A DNA stretch of 64,000 nucleotides from Hyphomicrobiales bacterium (lineage in GTDB: Bacteria; Pseudomonadota; Alphaproteobacteria; Rhizobiales; Rhizobiaceae). Both the position numbers and the translations under genes were made by a program. The notes under the pieces were generated by a model. It had not been told where the DNA came from. It saw nothing but the letters and a program-made list of their open reading frames with translations, and searched no databases. Location of the stretch: assembly GCA_900469345.1 (NCBI GenBank), contig UBWZ01000008.1, forward strand, positions 372,001 to 436,000, in the 5' to 3' direction. Positions 34,722 to 42,644 of the stretch are shown here, in pieces (positions within the stretch are counted from its first letter, which is position 1; every line of letters begins with the position of its first letter).

Positions 34722-34749
34722 GCGCAATCATCCATCGGAGGACACACTC

Positions 34750-34959
34750 ATGATTATCAGCAGCATGTCTCTTTTCGGATTTGATCTCTTCGGCATGATG
34801 CCGGCGTTAGGACAGGTCAGAAATGATGCCGATCAGGCAGCCCTGGTTGGGGAAGACGGGAAGGAGGAGGGCCGCGACGGCGCAAGACGCGAAGTCGATG
34901 CGGTTCGGGACCAACCGTACGAGGAGAGCTTCTACTGGCTGCCGTATCCCATTTATTGA
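34750..34959 (+). CDS. Small hypothetical protein between the importer and its monooxygenase
   Basis: A 69-codon frame with a strong ribosome-binding site, GGAGGA seven bases before the ATG. The hydrophobic start (MIISSMSLFGFDLFGMMPALG) is followed by a charged middle part and an aromatic end (SFYWLPYPIY). No family is recognised. It could be a real small membrane-associated protein of the sulfonate operon or the damaged start of a lost gene. The lack of strong third-position GC bias at its start argues for caution. Confidence 0.4.
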   Translation: MIISSMSLFGFDLFGMMPALGQVRNDADQAALVGEDGKEEGRDGARREVDAVRDQPYEESFYWLPYPIY

Positions 34960-35029
34960 AATGGCGTTTTTCCGCGCCCAGTCAAATTGGTAGGATATCC
35001 TCAAGGTTTGCAGAGCCTTAGACCTGTAG

Positions 35030-35048
35030 GCCTGTGCGCTGCACAGGC
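35030..35048. repeat. Perfect 8-bp hairpin in the leader of the SsuD-like gene
   Basis: GCCTGTGC-GCT-GCACAGGC lies 66 bases before the start at 35114. There is no T run, so termination is unlikely. It could be a processing or RNA-stability stem between the importer genes and the monooxygenase gene. Confidence 0.4.
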
Positions 35049-35113
35049 GCGGCGTTAGCATGTTCTCACTCGGCTGCGGGACCGCGGCGGGACGCATCAT
35101 AAAGGAATATTGC

Positions 35114-36283
35114 ATGGCCACTGGCGACCAGGCACTCGATTTTCTCTGGTTCATCCCTTCCTCCGGAGACGGCGCCTATCTCGGCTCGGACGATCTCAAC
35201 CGGCCATCCGACCCGGGTTATTTTCGGGAGATCGCGCAGGCTGTGGATCGCCTTGGCTATTCGGGCGTGCTGATCCCGACCGGGGCGGCCTGCGAGGAGT
35301 CCTTCATTCTCGCCGCTGACCTTGCAGCGCGAACGGAAAATCTCAAGTTCCTGGTGGCGATCCGGCCGGGTGTCGCGTCTCCGGCCTATTACGCGCGACT
35401 GACCTCGACACTCGATCGTGTCACCAACGGGCGCCTGCTTCTCAATATCGTGGTGGGCGGCAGTGCTCAGGAATTGGCGGGCGACGGCATCTTCCTTCCG
35501 CATGACGAGCGATACCTGCATGCGGGCGAGTTCTTCGAAGTGTTCAACAAACTCATCGAGACCGGCAGCGCCCATCTCGACGGGAAATACATCCAGGCCC
35601 ATCATGCGGAGCTTGGTCTGCCGCCTGTGCAGGACCCGCGACCGCCGATCTACTTCGGCGGCTCCTCGGATGCCGCAATCGATTTTTCGGTCGGCATCGT
35701 CGACAAGTACCTGACCTGGGGCGAGCCTCCGGCACAGGTTGCCGAGAAGATCGAAAAGGTTCGCAAGGCGGCCTCCGCAGAGGGCCGTGAAGTCACCTTC
35801 GGGATCCGGCTGCACTTTATCGTCCGCGAGACGGATGAGGAGGCATGGGAAGATGCCGAACGCCTGATCTCCAAGCTGTCTGACGAGACCATTGCCGCCG
35901 CCCAGGAGGTTTTCGCCAAGAACTCCGACTCTGTGGGGCAGGCCCGGATGGTGGCGCTCCACAACGGTCGCCGCGACAAGCTCGAAGTCTCGCCAAACCT
36001 GTGGGCCGGCGTCGGCTTGGTGCGCTCCGGTGCCGGAACGGCCCTTGTCGGATCGCCGAAGACTGTTGCTGCCCGGCTGCGGGAATATCAGGCGCTCGGG
36101 ATCGATACCGTGATCGCGTCGGGCTATCCGCACCTTGAGGAAGCCTACCGCGTCTCGGAACTGCTGTTCCCGGAACTTGGGCTGGCCGGGCCCCGCAATC
36201 AGATCCGCGCGTCGTTCGGCAAGCGCCAGGTCTTCGGCGGCGGCGGTCACGGTGGCAATGTGAAAGTCGCGTCTGGCTCCTGA
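35114..36283 (+). CDS. SsuD-like FMNH2-dependent alkanesulfonate monooxygenase
   Basis: A 389-residue LLM-class flavin monooxygenase close to SsuD. It has [48 protein letters not shown] (FMN-binding barrel part), [20 protein letters not shown] and [22 protein letters not shown]. The start is the ATG at 35114 behind AAAGGA; the longer frame lacks homology. SsuD cleaves C1-C14 alkanesulfonates to aldehyde and sulfite using FMNH2 from a separate reductase. The importer genes immediately upstream support this role. Confidence 0.9.
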   Translation: MATGDQALDFLWFIPSSGDGAYLGSDDLNRPSDPGYFREIAQAVDRLGYSGVLIPTGAACEESFILAADLAARTENLKFLVAIRPGVASPAYYARLTSTLDRVTNGRLLLNIVVGGSAQELAGDGIFLPHDERYLHAGEFFEVFNKLIETGSAHLDGKYIQAHHAELGLPPVQDPRPPIYFGGSSDAAIDFSVGIVDKYLTWGEPPAQVAEKIEKVRKAASAEGREVTFGIRLHFIVRETDEEAWEDAERLISKLSDETIAAAQEVFAKNSDSVGQARMVALHNGRRDKLEVSPNLWAGVGLVRSGAGTALVGSPKTVAARLREYQALGIDTVIASGYPHLEEAYRVSELLFPELGLAGPRNQIRASFGKRQVFGGGGHGGNVKVASGS

Positions 36284-36314
36284 CGGGCCTGCGAGCGTAC
36301 CCGGAATGCCTGAG

Positions 36315-36362
36315 GACCGCCAGCCAGGCGGTCTTCGTCACCCGTGGAGGAGGCCGCCTGGC
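36315..36362. terminator. Overlapping hairpins in a convergent region
   Basis: GACCGCC/GGCGGTC with a 5-base loop (36315-36333) is followed by TTCGTC. The arm GCCAGGCGG (36323-36331) can instead pair with CCGCCTGGC (36354-36362). The two stems are mutually exclusive. The position between the plus-strand monooxygenase (ends 36283) and the minus-strand small gene (ends 36380) suits a bidirectional terminator. Confidence 0.5.
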
Positions 36363-36379
36363 TGAGACGCCGGCGAACC

Positions 36380-36544
36380 TTACTGTGCGTTTCGTCCCAT
36401 GACGAACACGAGGCACACCGTGCCGCAGGCAAGGCTTGCAGCGTCCAGCCAATCGGGGACTGCGGTGTTCGTGCTGCAGGACACGAGGCCTAAAGCGAGA
36501 AGGCCAAGGCCCGAGCCGGCAATCGGGCAGAAGGAAAACTTCAT
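36380..36544 (-). CDS. Small hydrophobic protein
   Basis: A 54-residue protein starting MKFSFCPIAGSGLG, with two hydrophobic stretches separated by a short loop (TAVPDWLDAASLACG). It is probably membrane-embedded. Two adjacent ATGs exist; the one at 36544 is used. It lies ten bases after the upstream small gene, so the two may be an operon. No family is recognised. Confidence 0.4.
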   Translation of the reverse strand: MKFSFCPIAGSGLGLLALGLVSCSTNTAVPDWLDAASLACGTVCLVFVMGRNAQ

Positions 36545-36554
36545 CATTCTTTCC

Positions 36555-36743
36555 CTAAGCCGCAACGGCCTGGCCCGACCGAAGGTGATCGCGGATCGCG
36601 CGCTTCAGTTCGCTGATGCTGGGGAAACGTCGCTCATCCAGCCCTATGACGTGGAATTTGACTGCGATGAAGCGCAGTTCGCCCTGATCGGGAACGGCGA
36701 TTCCCACCGGCAGCCCACCGAATTCAATGACTTGCTTCTGCAT
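36555..36743 (-). CDS. Small conserved-looking protein
   Basis: A 62-residue protein opening MQKQVIEFGGLPVGIAVPDQGELRF, with a well-formed GGAG site ahead of the ATG. The composition (beta-rich first half, amphipathic helix ISELKRAIRDHLRSG at the end) looks like a real protein. I recall similar short proteins in rhizobial sulfur loci but cannot name a family. It is transcribed away from the palindrome at 36969-36991, 226 bases upstream. Confidence 0.5.
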   Translation of the reverse strand: MQKQVIEFGGLPVGIAVPDQGELRFIAVKFHVIGLDERRFPSISELKRAIRDHLRSGQAVAA

Positions 36744-36968
36744 GATTGTCGCTCCAACCTCGTGATCGTCTCAAATGGTGTGCACCTGGCATGGAGCCGG
36801 TGCGCAGTTTCGATGCGACGCTGAGACAACAATGGAGCTCGGTTACGGCTGTCGGTCCGCCTGCCTGGACAGGCTTTGCCACGGGTTGGTTGAAGAATGT
36901 CATCGCCGTATCCCTTGTCTGTAACTGCCCTCACTCTAGCGACGTCCAGGTCCTGAAACGAGGCAAAG

Positions 36969-36991
36969 AAATCTATCTTTATTATAGATTT
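36969..36991. promoter_or_regulatory. Perfect palindromic operator candidate ahead of hydrolase/Rrf2 genes
   Basis: AAATCTAT-CTTTATT-ATAGATTT is a perfect inverted repeat with 8-base arms and a 7-base spacer. It sits 77 bases upstream of the hydrolase start at 37068, in the divergent region with the small genes. The core AATCTAT-N7-ATAGATT recurs, with one mismatch, at 21546-21566. The symmetry is typical of a dimeric repressor; the Rrf2 protein encoded 0.8 kb downstream is a candidate. Confidence 0.65.
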
Positions 36992-37067
36992 TAGATGTGT
37001 CGTCTCCGACGGAGCGCTGTGGATTGCCTAGATTCAAGACGACGGAAAGCTCGCCAAGAGGTCTTCG

Positions 37068-37694
37068 ATGGTCACGACGCTTCTCATCCCCGGGTTGAAC
37101 GGTTCGGCAGCGGATCATTGGCAAAGGCACTGGGAACGCAACAAACCGCAGACTCTGGTGGTCGAACAGGAGGACTGGGCATGTCCGGTTCTTGGCGATT
37201 GGCAGGAAAGGCTCGATGAGGCGCTGTCGAACACCGACGGCGCCTTTCTGGTTGCACACAGCCTCGGTTGCCTGTTGGTTGCAAGTTATGCCCGCCGCCG
37301 CCAGGCCGAGCGCATCAAGGGTGCATTGCTGGTGGCGCCGTGTTCGCTGGCGGCGGTCCAGCGCCTCCATCCCTGCACGGTTCGGTTCGGTGAGGAGCCG
37401 CTGGACCGACTGCCGTTTCCGACCCTCGTGATCGGAAGCCTGGACGACCCCTATATGAGCGTCGAGCAATTGGAGCGGCATGTCGCGCGCTGGGGAAGCG
37501 AGCTGACGACGATCGGGTTCGCCGGACACATCAACATTGCGAGCGGCTTCGGGCGGTGGCCGGAAGGATATCGGTTCTTCGCAAAGATGGTAGAAAACGC
37601 CACGTCACGCCCGCCCCCGTCCAGGGCGGCATACGCTCGCAGCCCGCGTCCACCGGCAGGGATTTCCCGTCCTCCCGAAGCTGCGGATCACTAG
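37068..37694 (+). CDS. RBBP9/YdeN-family alpha/beta hydrolase
   Basis: A 208-residue serine hydrolase of the RBBP9/YdeN family. It opens LLIPGLNGSAADHWQRHWE. The nucleophile elbow is AHSLGC (Ser at about residue 65), the acid is the Asp in VIGSLDDPYMS, and the base is His in GFAGHINIASGFG. The substrate is unknown. It lies 109 bases upstream of the Rrf2 gene and directly behind the perfect palindrome, suggesting co-regulation. The C-terminal 30 residues are Arg/Pro-rich and not part of the fold. Confidence 0.85.
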   Translation: MVTTLLIPGLNGSAADHWQRHWERNKPQTLVVEQEDWACPVLGDWQERLDEALSNTDGAFLVAHSLGCLLVASYARRRQAERIKGALLVAPCSLAAVQRLHPCTVRFGEEPLDRLPFPTLVIGSLDDPYMSVEQLERHVARWGSELTTIGFAGHINIASGFGRWPEGYRFFAKMVENATSRPPPSRAAYARSPRPPAGISRPPEAADH

Positions 37695-37803
37695 ATATTC
37701 ATCACGCCGAAACGACTTTGGTTGAAGCCTGGGCTTTGCTCCTGTATCGCTCAAGCCTGTTGAGGCGAGATGGTTTGCCTGCCTGCCACTGTTGGATTTT
37801 TCG

Positions 37804-38256
37804 ATGCTGACAAAGAAGGGGAAGTACGGGCTGAAGGCGCTGGTGCATCTGGCGCAGCTCGAACCCGGGAAGACCGCCTTCGTCAGCGAAATCGCCCTGA
37901 AGAACAACATTTCCAAGAAATTCCTGGACGCCATCCTGCTGGAGCTGCGCAAGGGCGGTATCCTGCGTTCGAAAAAGGGACCGGGCGGTGGCTATGCGCT
38001 ATCCAAGCCTGCATCGGAGATCTACATCGGCCATGCCGTGCGCATTCTTGACGGTCCGCTTGCTCCGATCCGCTGCGCCAGCAAGACCGCGTTCGAGGCT
38101 TGCGACGATTGCGATTTCCCCGAGGACTGTCAGATCCGTCATTCCATGACCGAGGTTCGCGACGCCATCTCGGACGTTCTCGATAAGATGACGCTCGAGG
38201 ACATGGTTGCGCGTCGTGGACCGCAAAGCGCTCGGACCGCCGATGGCCGGGAATAG
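37804..38256 (+). CDS. Rrf2-family transcriptional regulator
   Basis: A 150-residue Rrf2 regulator. The winged helix-turn-helix opens MLTKKGKYGLKALVHLA and continues through KKFLDAILLELRKGGIL and RSKKGPGGGYAL. It has four Cys in the sensor region: Cys91, Cys100, Cys103 and Cys109 (C-X8-C-X2-C-X5-C), against three in IscR and RirA. A labile Fe-S cluster is therefore plausible. The start is the ATG at 37804; a TTG at 37792 is less likely. Its place in the middle of the organosulfur region and near the palindromes suggests control of sulfur genes, which is inference. Confidence 0.88.
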   Translation: MLTKKGKYGLKALVHLAQLEPGKTAFVSEIALKNNISKKFLDAILLELRKGGILRSKKGPGGGYALSKPASEIYIGHAVRILDGPLAPIRCASKTAFEACDDCDFPEDCQIRHSMTEVRDAISDVLDKMTLEDMVARRGPQSARTADGRE

Positions 38257-38269
38257 CCGCCAGCCTCTG

Positions 38270-39487
38270 TCAAAAGATGCCGCTCGGCGCCGGCATGCTG
38301 TCGTTGAGGTGGAAATCGCCGATCGCATGATATTTCCATCGCACCGGATCATGCACCGTATGCGTTCTGGCGTTGCGCCAGTGGCGGTCGAGGTTGAGTT
38401 TCTCGTCGGTCGATGATGTGCCTGCGAGTTCGAACAGCGCGTTCGATGCGTCGATCGCTGCTTCCGTCGTCAACACCTTGGCAGCCGCGACGGCCAGCGA
38501 GGCTTCCCTCGCCACCTGCTGCGAAGGACTGACCTGCGCAATATCGACCTTGCGTCCGGCCCGTTCCAGCATGGCAGCGGCCGCCTCGATCTTGACGGCA
38601 ACGGTGCCGGCACGCGCGATCGTCAGCGGGTCGTCGCTCGCCTTGTCTATCCCCAGCTGCAGGTGTCCGCGCGCGCGCGTGCGGACGAACTGGATCATGT
38701 CCGTGAACGCCGCGCGTGCAATGCCGAGGTCCACGGCGGCGTGCAGCAGCTGCCCGAGCGACCCGAGCGTGGCGGGTTGTTCGAACAGCTGGTCATGGCG
38801 CACGACCGCGTCGGCCGGGACATAGATATTGTCGATCACCACCGTACCGCTCGCCGTCGTGCGCTGCCCGAACCCCGCCCAGTCGTCGACGACAGTCACG
38901 CCATCCGCGTCTCTCGGCACGATCGCCATGACCGTCCGGTCTTCGGCGTCGCGTGCGAAGATGGCGATCCAGTCGCAGAACAGGGCGCCGGTTGTGTAGT
39001 ACTTCCGTCCGGTGATGCGAAAACCGACACCGTCCGCCACCATCCGTGTCGTGATCTGTCCCGCTTGCTGAGGGCCGGGCTCGGCAAGCGCATTGGCGAA
39101 ATGTTCGCCGGCAAGAGCGCGGGCAAAGAAGTAGCGCTTCTGCTCTTCCGTGCCGGCCAGCCGCAGGACTTCCAGGATGTAGAAATGGTTTTGCGGGATC
39201 TGCCCGATCGAGCTGTCGGCCTCCGATAGAAGTGCGACGACCTCGGCCAGAAACGGATTGGAAATGTCGGTGCCGCCGTATTCCGACGGAACGGTGATGC
39301 CCAGCAGACCCGACTGCGCCACCTGTTCCATCTCGTGGTGGGGCAGCACGCGCTCCCGGTCGCGCAGGCTGGCACCGTCTGCAAACAGCGCTGCTAGGCG
39401 TTTCGCGGCGTCGATCGCCTCGTCTTCCGTTGCCAGATAGGCGGCGACCGGCCTGATCCTGCTCGTCAAATGGATAACCCTGCTCAC
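38270..39487 (-). CDS. SfnB-like sulfur acquisition oxidoreductase (acyl-CoA dehydrogenase fold)
   Basis: A 405-residue flavoprotein of the acyl-CoA dehydrogenase/DszC superfamily, resembling the SfnB family. It has GLLGITVPSEYGGTDISNPFLAEVVALLSEADSSIGQI and the C-terminal EKLNLDRHWRNARTHTVHDPVRWKYHAIGDF. SfnB/DszC-like enzymes act on reduced organosulfur compounds with reduced flavin. A GTG start at 39487 is preferred because GGGAGG lies seven bases before it; the ATG at 39511 precedes that site. It is the last gene of an operon starting at 44623, separated by 160 bases, with a tail-to-tail gap of 13 bases to rrf2. Confidence 0.87.
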   Translation of the reverse strand: MSRVIHLTSRIRPVAAYLATEDEAIDAAKRLAALFADGASLRDRERVLPHHEMEQVAQSGLLGITVPSEYGGTDISNPFLAEVVALLSEADSSIGQIPQNHFYILEVLRLAGTEEQKRYFFARALAGEHFANALAEPGPQQAGQITTRMVADGVGFRITGRKYYTTGALFCDWIAIFARDAEDRTVMAIVPRDADGVTVVDDWAGFGQRTTASGTVVIDNIYVPADAVVRHDQLFEQPATLGSLGQLLHAAVDLGIARAAFTDMIQFVRTRARGHLQLGIDKASDDPLTIARAGTVAVKIEAAAAMLERAGRKVDIAQVSPSQQVAREASLAVAAAKVLTTEAAIDASNALFELAGTSSTDEKLNLDRHWRNARTHTVHDPVRWKYHAIGDFHLNDSMPAPSGIF

Positions 39488-39647
39488 AGCATCACCTCCC
39501 AAAGACGTCATTGGGCCACAGCGCGACGCCCGACATAAGGGACAAAGCTGCTAAAGACGGCCGGGCTTCGGCAGATTATTCCAGTCAAACGCGTGACGGG
39601 AGTAAAATGCATTTTGCACTACCGGTGGGGTGCCTCGGCGTCGTCTG

Positions 39648-40715
39648 TCACGCTAGCAGCGGCAGCAACTGGCTGCCCTGCCGCTTTAGTTCCGTCATGT
39701 AGGGGGTGTCGGACAGCACGAAATAGCTGACCCCCAGGGCTTCATACTTGCGCAGGGACCGCGCCACGTCTTCTGCCGAACCCACCAGCCAGGTCGTCGC
39801 TGCTCCACCGCCGCCAAACTTCGCCGGCGCCGTGTAGAGGTTGTCGTCAAGCACATCGCCCTGCCGTGCGAGATCCAGAAGGCGTTGCTGGCCGACGGCC
39901 ACGCCGTGGCGATGGTCCTGCCAGCTCCCCGCCGCACCCTGCGCCATCTTAGCAACCTTCGCTTCCGCATCCGCCCAGGCCTGTTCCGTCGTATCGCGAA
40001 CGAGCGTGGTGATCCTCAGGCCGAATTCGAGCGGCGGCAGATCGCGGTCGAGCGTTCTGCTGAGCGTCTTTAGCCGGTCGATCCGCTGCCGCACTCCGTC
40101 CAGCGGTTCACCCCAGAAAAGCTGCACGTCTGCTTCTGTCGCGGCGACTTTTTCGGCCGCTTCCGATGCGCCGCCGAAATAGAGCTTGGGGTGACGCCGC
40201 TCACCGCGGACGTCGAGCCGTGGCGCAACGGTTGAACCGGCCACCTCGAAATAATCCCCGGAGAACGTCACGTCCTCCTCTGTCCAGAGCCGGCGGACAA
40301 GCCGCATGAATTCCTTCGTCCGCGCATAGCGCTGCGCCTGGTCGCCTTCGCTGTCGCCGTAGGCTGCAAGCGCATCCGGTCCGGACACGACGTTGACGCG
40401 CACGCGGCCGCCACTCATCTGGTCGAGCGTCGCGCAGGAGGACGCAAAGTTCGCCGGCTTCCAATAGCCGGGCCGGACCGCGATCAGCGGCTCGAAGGTT
40501 TCGGTTCGGGCAACCAGCGCTGTTGCGACCGTGAACGTATCGGGCCGGCCCCAGCCCGTGCCGATCAGCGCGCCCTTCCAGCCATGCTCTTCCATCGCTT
40601 TCGCCTGCGCCGTCAGGGTATCCAGACTGTTGTGATCCGGAACGGCCTCGTCGCCGCGATGGCCGGCTTTCACGTCGTTTGGGATGTACCAGAGGAAGTC
40701 GGAAGGGTGTGTCAT
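39648..40715 (-). CDS. SsuD-like LLM-class flavin monooxygenase
   Basis: A 355-residue luciferase-like monooxygenase with SsuD-type features: DFLWYIPNDVKAGHRGD, ARTETFEPLIAVRPGYWKPANFASSCATLDQMSGGRVRVNVVSG, a C-terminal TTWLVGSAEDVARSLRKYEALG and a PKLYFGGASEAAEKVA segment. It is less close to SsuD than the protein at 35.1 kb. The FMNH2 donor is not in the operon. Its ATG overlaps the hydroxyacid dehydrogenase stop (ATGA), coupling the two enzymes. Confidence 0.87.
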   Translation of the reverse strand: MTHPSDFLWYIPNDVKAGHRGDEAVPDHNSLDTLTAQAKAMEEHGWKGALIGTGWGRPDTFTVATALVARTETFEPLIAVRPGYWKPANFASSCATLDQMSGGRVRVNVVSGPDALAAYGDSEGDQAQRYARTKEFMRLVRRLWTEEDVTFSGDYFEVAGSTVAPRLDVRGERRHPKLYFGGASEAAEKVAATEADVQLFWGEPLDGVRQRIDRLKTLSRTLDRDLPPLEFGLRITTLVRDTTEQAWADAEAKVAKMAQGAAGSWQDHRHGVAVGQQRLLDLARQGDVLDDNLYTAPAKFGGGGAATTWLVGSAEDVARSLRKYEALGVSYFVLSDTPYMTELKRQGSQLLPLLA

Positions 40716-41722
40716 TGTCTATCCGTGATCTGATTTCGAAGTCTGCCCTCGTCGAGCAGTATTCTGACGGTTCGCGCCGCATTCGTGCGCATCTCGACCG
40801 CCGCATGGTCGGAATAAAAGGCATTGTGCGGCGTGATGACCAGACGGCCGTTGAGCCAGTCTTCCCGGTTGCGCCAGGCGCTCAGCAGGCTGTGGTCTCG
40901 CGGCGGCTCGGTCACCAGCGTATCGATCGCGGCGGCTGCCAGATGTCCGCTCCTCAACGCCCCCTCCAGCGCATCGAGATCGTCGATCAGCTCGCCGCGT
41001 GCCGTGTTGACGACGATCGCGCCAGGTTTCAGCCGCGCCAGGCCCTCGGCGCCCAAAAGCCCGCGCGTCTCGCCATTGGCCGGGCAATGAAGGGTCACGA
41101 CGTCGGAACGCGCAAAAAGCTCTTCCAGGCGATCGGTGCGCTCATAGCCCACGGCCTTCTCATGCCCGGGCGGCTGGCCCGGATCATAGCCGAGAATGTG
41201 GAAGCCGAACGGCTTTAGCCGATTGACGACCGCCGTGCCGATGCGGCCGACGCCGACGACACCCACCGTCGCTTTGTTGGAGCGCGAAAGCGGTTTGAGG
41301 CTGTGAACCTGCCATCCGGACGTATAGCCGCGAGCACGGGCGTCATGCTCGAACAGCCGCCGATGCAGCGACAGGATCATGGCAAGCGCATGATCGGCGA
41401 CCTCCTCGGTGCCGTAATCGGGATTGTTGGCAAACGGGATGCCGGCCTGCTCGAGGGCTGCGAGATCGATCTTCTCGTAGCCGACGCCGTAACGCACCAC
41501 GCCCTTGCAGCGGGTGAGATGCGTGATGCTTGCCGCCCCGAGACGGGCGCCCCACACCATCAGCGCATCGAGCCTTGCCAGCCGATCCGGTGCAAACGAC
41601 GCTTCGTCCGTGCTGCCGAAAAACTCTATCTCGACGTCATTGCCGAGAACCTCCGCCTCGAGGTCGGGCTGGCCGATCATGTGGTCGGTAATTCCCACCA
41701 CGAAGGTTCGTCTCGTCGTCAT
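40712..41722 (-). CDS. D-2-hydroxyacid dehydrogenase family protein
   Basis: A 336-residue NAD(P)-dependent 2-hydroxyacid dehydrogenase (CtBP/PGDH-like). The nucleotide motif is VGVVGVGRIGTAVVNRL, and the catalytic set is Arg in VNTARGELID, Glu in LVTEPPRD and His in ITPHNAFYS. It is encoded between the sulfonate permease (19 bases away) and an SsuD-like enzyme. A substrate such as a hydroxy- or keto-acid made from a sulfonate is plausible but not shown. Confidence 0.88.
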   Translation of the reverse strand: MTTRRTFVVGITDHMIGQPDLEAEVLGNDVEIEFFGSTDEASFAPDRLARLDALMVWGARLGAASITHLTRCKGVVRYGVGYEKIDLAALEQAGIPFANNPDYGTEEVADHALAMILSLHRRLFEHDARARGYTSGWQVHSLKPLSRSNKATVGVVGVGRIGTAVVNRLKPFGFHILGYDPGQPPGHEKAVGYERTDRLEELFARSDVVTLHCPANGETRGLLGAEGLARLKPGAIVVNTARGELIDDLDALEGALRSGHLAAAAIDTLVTEPPRDHSLLSAWRNREDWLNGRLVITPHNAFYSDHAAVEMRTNAARTVRILLDEGRLRNQITDRQ

Positions 41723-41741
41723 ATTCGGTCTACCTCGCGGC

Positions 41742-42644
41742 TCAGCGCGTCATTCCCCATTTCGCGACGGTGCGTCGTTCCAGCTGGCGGAACACGACGT
41801 TCTCGACCAGAAGGCCGAACAGGATGACCGTGATCAAACCCGCGAAGACGCGATCGGTGTAGAGCTCGTTGCGGTTCTGGAAAATGTACCAGCCGAGACC
41901 GCCTCGGCCGGACGAGGCGCCAAACACCAGCTCGGCGGCAATCAGCGTCCGCCAGGCGAAGGCCCAGCCGATCTTGAGGCCGGCGATGATTGAGGGCAGG
42001 GCGGCCGGAACGAGGATCAGGAACACGTATCTGAGGCCGCGAAGGCCGTAATTGCGACCCGTCATGCGCAGGGTCTCCGGCACGCTCGTAAACCCGGTGT
42101 ACATGTTGAGGGAGAGCGGCCAGAGCACCGAATGGATCAGCACGAACACAAGGCTTCCCTGACCCAGGCCAAACCACAGCAGCGCCAGGGGGAGAAGCGC
42201 TATCGGCGGCAAAGGGTTCAGCATCGACGTCAGTGTCGAGAGGAAGTCGCGTCCGATCTGGGTCGAGACCGCAAGCGTGGTCAGAAGGAATGCCAGCACC
42301 ACGCCGGTGACGTAGCCCTTGAACAGGACGTCGAGCGAATACATCGCCCGAACGGGAAGAACGCCGCTAGCGATATCTTCGACGAAGGCCCGGATCGTCT
42401 GGGTAAACGACGGCAACAGCAGGTCATTCCCCTGGACCGTCGCGACAACCTGCCAGAGCAGCGCCAGGGCGACCAGAATGACCGATTTGCGCAGCCAGGC
42501 ACGCTGCCAGAGCCTCTGGTGGAGGGAGAGCACGGTGTCGACGCTGTCCGCGGCAAGCGGCTCGAGCGGTCGTTCATATTCGGGTCGCACGGGAGGCGAG
42601 GGGCGAGCTGCCGGTGCCACTTGGACGCTTGAGAGATCGGTCAT
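41742..42644 (-). CDS. Sulfonate/taurine-type ABC transporter permease
   Basis: A 300-residue permease with a 55-residue cytoplasmic N-terminal extension (longer than in SsuC), then about six helices and the motif LTSMLNPLPPIALLPLALLWFGLGQGS. The EAA loop is around GLRYVFLILVPAALPSIIAGLK. The start is the ATG at 42644, which overlaps the ATPase stop (ATGA). Confidence 0.9.
   Translation of the reverse strand: MTDLSSVQVAPAARPSPPVRPEYERPLEPLAADSVDTVLSLHQRLWQRAWLRKSVILVALALLWQVVATVQGNDLLLPSFTQTIRAFVEDIASGVLPVRAMYSLDVLFKGYVTGVVLAFLLTTLAVSTQIGRDFLSTLTSMLNPLPPIALLPLALLWFGLGQGSLVFVLIHSVLWPLSLNMYTGFTSVPETLRMTGRNYGLRGLRYVFLILVPAALPSIIAGLKIGWAFAWRTLIAAELVFGASSGRGGLGWYIFQNRNELYTDRVFAGLITVILFGLLVENVVFRQLERRTVAKWGMTR

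Noticed and set aside
34992-35001. AGGATATCCT palindrome ahead of the SsuD-like gene
   Set aside because: Only ten bases, found once, and unrelated to the AATCTAT-type palindromes, so it is not proposed as an operator.
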